The position numbers and the translations under genes were made by a program. The notes beneath the pieces were generated by a model. It did no database searches, was not told the DNA's origin, and saw nothing but the letters and a program-made list of their open reading frames with translations. From positions 1 through 64,000 of the forward strand of contig NZ_JAMXLY010000007.1 of NCBI RefSeq assembly GCF_024054555.1: 64,000 nucleotides of DNA. The letters are read 5' to 3'. This DNA comes from Segatella cerevisiae (lineage in GTDB: Bacteria; Bacteroidota; Bacteroidia; Bacteroidales; Bacteroidaceae). Numbering within the stretch: the first letter of the stretch is position 1; every line of letters starts with the position of its first letter. Shown here piece after piece: positions 62,235 through 64,000 of the stretch.

Positions 62235-63741
62235 TGTCCTTTCGTGTCTTGCCAATTTAAGTAACGATGAGGTCTTTACACCACCAGCTTTGGCAAATCA
62301 GATACTGGATATGTTGCCTGATGAAATCTGGCATGATAGTACAGCGACTTTTCTGGATCCGGTATGCAAGTCCGGCGTGTTCCTTCGTGAAATAGCAAAA
62401 CGATTGATTAATGGATTAAAGGATGAAATACCTGATTTACAGGAAAGACTCAATCATATTTTTACTCAACAGCTTTATGGTATTGCGATTACAGATTTAA
62501 CTTCATTATTATCACGAAGAAGCGTATATTGCAGTAAAACAGCTAATGGCGAGTATTCTGTTTGCACGACATTTAAGGATGAAAGTGGTAATATTCGTTT
62601 TCATGAAATGAAGCATACCTGGAAAGATGGAAAGTGTGTTTATTGTGGGGCAAGCCAGAGCGTTTATGATCGTGGTGATGATTATGAAAGTCATGCATAC
62701 GAATTTATACATACTGATGATCCGAATGTTATATTTAATAAGATGAAATTTGATGTTATTATAGGTAATCCTCCATACCAATTGAATGATGGAGGTGGAA
62801 CTGGTTCTAGTGCGATTCCAATTTATCAGAAATTTGTTGAGCAGGCTCAAAGGTTATCGCCAAAATATCTTTGTATGATTATCCCGGCTAGATGGTATAC
62901 AGGTGGTAGAGGATTGGATGAATTTCGTGATAAAATGTTACATGATAAATGTATTAGAGTTTTACATGATTTCCCCGATGCTTCAGAATGTTTCCCTGGT
63001 GTTCAAATAAAAGGAGGAGTTTGCTATTTCTTGTGGGAAAAGGGAAACGCTGGCAAATGTGAGATATTTACACATCAACATGAGAAAATAGAAATATCAA
63101 ATAGATTTCTGATTGAGAAAGGTGCCAAGATCTTTATTAGAAATAATCACGCAATAAATATTTTAGGAAAGATAAAATCAGAGAGCTTTAAAAGTTTTTC
63201 TTCTTTAATAAGTTCTAATGATCCTTTTGGTTATGATGTTCGAGAAAAGAATAGTTATAAAAGGGTTATGCCTCAATTTCAATTGACACCTGGAAATAAT
63301 TACATTCTATTTTATTATAATGGGTGGCGAAGTAAAGGAATCGGATATATATCAAAAGATTCTGTGAAAAAAAATCGAGATTGGATATCTAAGTATAAGA
63401 TCTTAATACCTAAAGCATGGGGCAACGGCAATGTTGCTACAGATTGGCTTAATCCTATCTATGAAGAAAAACCATGTTGCTGTACAGAAACGTATTTAGT
63501 TGTTGGTCCCTTTTTATCTTCTAAAGAAGCTCATAGTGTGCTTTCTTATATTCAAACTAAATTTTTCCATTTTTTGGTTTCTTTAGTTAAGATCACTCAA
63601 AATGCGATGAAAGGAGCTTATACTTTTGTGCCTTTATTGGATTTTGATCAGATATGGACAGATGAACTTCTTTATTCAAAATATAAATTGAGCCAAGAAG
63701 AAATTCATTTTATTGAAAATACAGTACATGTTTCAGAGTAA
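62215..63741 (+). CDS. Eco57I-type DNA methyltransferase
   Basis: 508-residue adenine-N6 methyltransferase-like protein. It begins with the same VFTPP-type motif as its neighbour (NDEVFTPPALANQILDML). Motif I is degenerate, DPVCKSGVF at 48-56 where the family has DPxxGxGxF. Motif IV NPPY (185-188) is intact in DVIIGNPPYQLNDGGGTG, and the target-recognition-like C-terminal half is rich in Phe, Lys and Ile. A CVYC pair (141, 144) after HTWKDGK may be half of a zinc site. It overlaps the preceding gene by 20 bases in another frame and is markedly AT-richer than the housekeeping genes by eye, suggesting horizontal transfer. Five bases separate it from the GIY-YIG-type gene. Confidence 0.85.
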   Translation: MKNYNPDVLSCLANLSNDEVFTPPALANQILDMLPDEIWHDSTATFLDPVCKSGVFLREIAKRLINGLKDEIPDLQERLNHIFTQQLYGIAITDLTSLLSRRSVYCSKTANGEYSVCTTFKDESGNIRFHEMKHTWKDGKCVYCGASQSVYDRGDDYESHAYEFIHTDDPNVIFNKMKFDVIIGNPPYQLNDGGGTGSSAIPIYQKFVEQAQRLSPKYLCMIIPARWYTGGRGLDEFRDKMLHDKCIRVLHDFPDASECFPGVQIKGGVCYFLWEKGNAGKCEIFTHQHEKIEISNRFLIEKGAKIFIRNNHAINILGKIKSESFKSFSSLISSNDPFGYDVREKNSYKRVMPQFQLTPGNNYILFYYNGWRSKGIGYISKDSVKKNRDWISKYKILIPKAWGNGNVATDWLNPIYEEKPCCCTETYLVVGPFLSSKEAHSVLSYIQTKFFHFLVSLVKITQNAMKGAYTFVPLLDFDQIWTDELLYSKYKLSQEEIHFIENTVHVSE

Positions 63742-63745
63742 AGTT

Positions 63746-64000
63746 ATGAGCAATTCTACAGATTTCTTTCCGCTTCGTCCTCAAGCAACCCCCGAGATTT
63801 ATGCTTATGAGGATACGAATCCACAATATAAAGGGTTGTTGAAGGTTGGATATACAACTATAGGTGTACAAAAGCGGGTAAGGCAACAATATCCTACTGC
63901 CCGACCGGGTGAATTGCCTTATCATATTGTGATGGAAGAAACGGCAATGCGTAATGATGGTACTTCATTTACCGATCATGATGTTCATCGATATTTACGA
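63746..64000 (+). CDS. GIY-YIG-type nuclease protein of the cassette (partial)
   Basis: Runs off the right edge; 85 codons visible from the ATG at 63746. The N-terminus reads MSNSTDFFPLRPQATP, then PEIYAYEDTNPQYKGLLKVGYTTIG, whose IYAY...LLKVGYT pattern matches the core strands of the GIY-YIG nuclease fold, followed by an Arg/Gln stretch (VQKRVRQQYPTARPG) and DHDVHRYLR. In related cassettes this domain sits in front of a DEAD/DEAH helicase in the restriction subunit; that the remainder here is a helicase is inference. Start 5 bases after the methyltransferase stop. Confidence 0.7.
   Translation, partial: MSNSTDFFPLRPQATPEIYAYEDTNPQYKGLLKVGYTTIGVQKRVRQQYPTARPGELPYHIVMEETAMRNDGTSFTDHDVHRYLR

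Noticed and set aside
61560-63741. One methyltransferase gene split by a frameshift
   Set aside because: Each frame has its own ATG, its own VFTxP motif and its own motif I region, and the overlap is a 20-base stop/start overlap, so two genes fit better than one broken gene.
1-64000. CRISPR arrays, rRNA genes, insertion sequences
   Set aside because: No regularly spaced direct repeats, rRNA signatures or transposase motifs were noticed anywhere in the window.

Overview
The window looks like a chromosomal segment of a Bacteroidales bacterium, most likely a Prevotella-like member of the Prevotellaceae. Four things point there. Many genes are preceded by the Bacteroidetes promoter type (TTTG at -33, about 20 bases, then TAnnTTTG at -7), and their leaders are A-rich with no clear Shine-Dalgarno. 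MurF and alanine racemase are fused. There are lineage-typical families (DUF4251, DUF3098, DUF1599, GSCFA, BF0631-type metalloproteinase lipoprotein, BT_3928-like DoxX protein next to TpiA). Several cell-envelope lipoproteins have no named function. No rRNA, CRISPR array, insertion sequence or SusCD-type polysaccharide locus is visible. The assignment rests on reading the sequence only.

Layout. 0-11 kb: a small lipoprotein, an NCS2 nucleobase permease, a tRNA-Lys/tRNA-Pro pair, then tdk and an AI-2E family permease facing away from rsmI, a coiled-coil lipoprotein, tadA, yraN-birA, pyrH, and the phosphatidylethanolamine pair pssA-psd. 11-20 kb: dnaE, trxA, tsaE, an orphan metal ABC permease, aroA and a secreted zinc metalloproteinase. 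20-32 kb: a DUF4251 lipoprotein with a TonB-C protein, xth, a lipoprotein, then a minus-strand cluster reading DUF1599, DoxX-like protein fused in frame to TpiA, SPOR protein and folE, followed by cca and an AraC/GyrI regulator. 32-39.3 kb: a tripartite RND efflux operon (adaptor, pump, outer-membrane channel) that runs on into an LpxA-like acyltransferase. 39.4-47.5 kb: a radical SAM protein, then ftsX, DUF3098, uppP, truB, queA, folK, rpsO and typA. 47.7-56.6 kb: a beta-barrel protein, luxS and mtnN (SAH detoxification and AI-2), YfhO, a Nudix hydrolase, GSCFA and murF-alr.

The last 7.5 kb is the accessory part. A three-gene operon (56.9-60.8 kb) encodes a GatC-type PTS membrane subunit without its EIIA/EIIB partners, a KduI isomerase carrying an export signal, and an ExuT-like MFS transporter. 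Together these suggest handling of pectin- or glycosaminoglycan-derived unsaturated uronates, with the isomerase step moved outside the cytoplasm. Next come the remnant of a DUF234-type ATPase behind a perfect 30-base palindrome, and the start of an Eco57I-like restriction-modification cassette. That cassette has two overlapping methyltransferase-type genes followed by a GIY-YIG-type gene that runs off the right edge.

Most of the window is ordinary housekeeping. The observations most worth checking are the exported KduI with the orphan EIIC, the DoxX-TpiA fusion, the two-part methyltransferase, the structured leader ahead of the efflux operon, and the divergent tdk/rsmI promoters that seem to leave no 5' leader.
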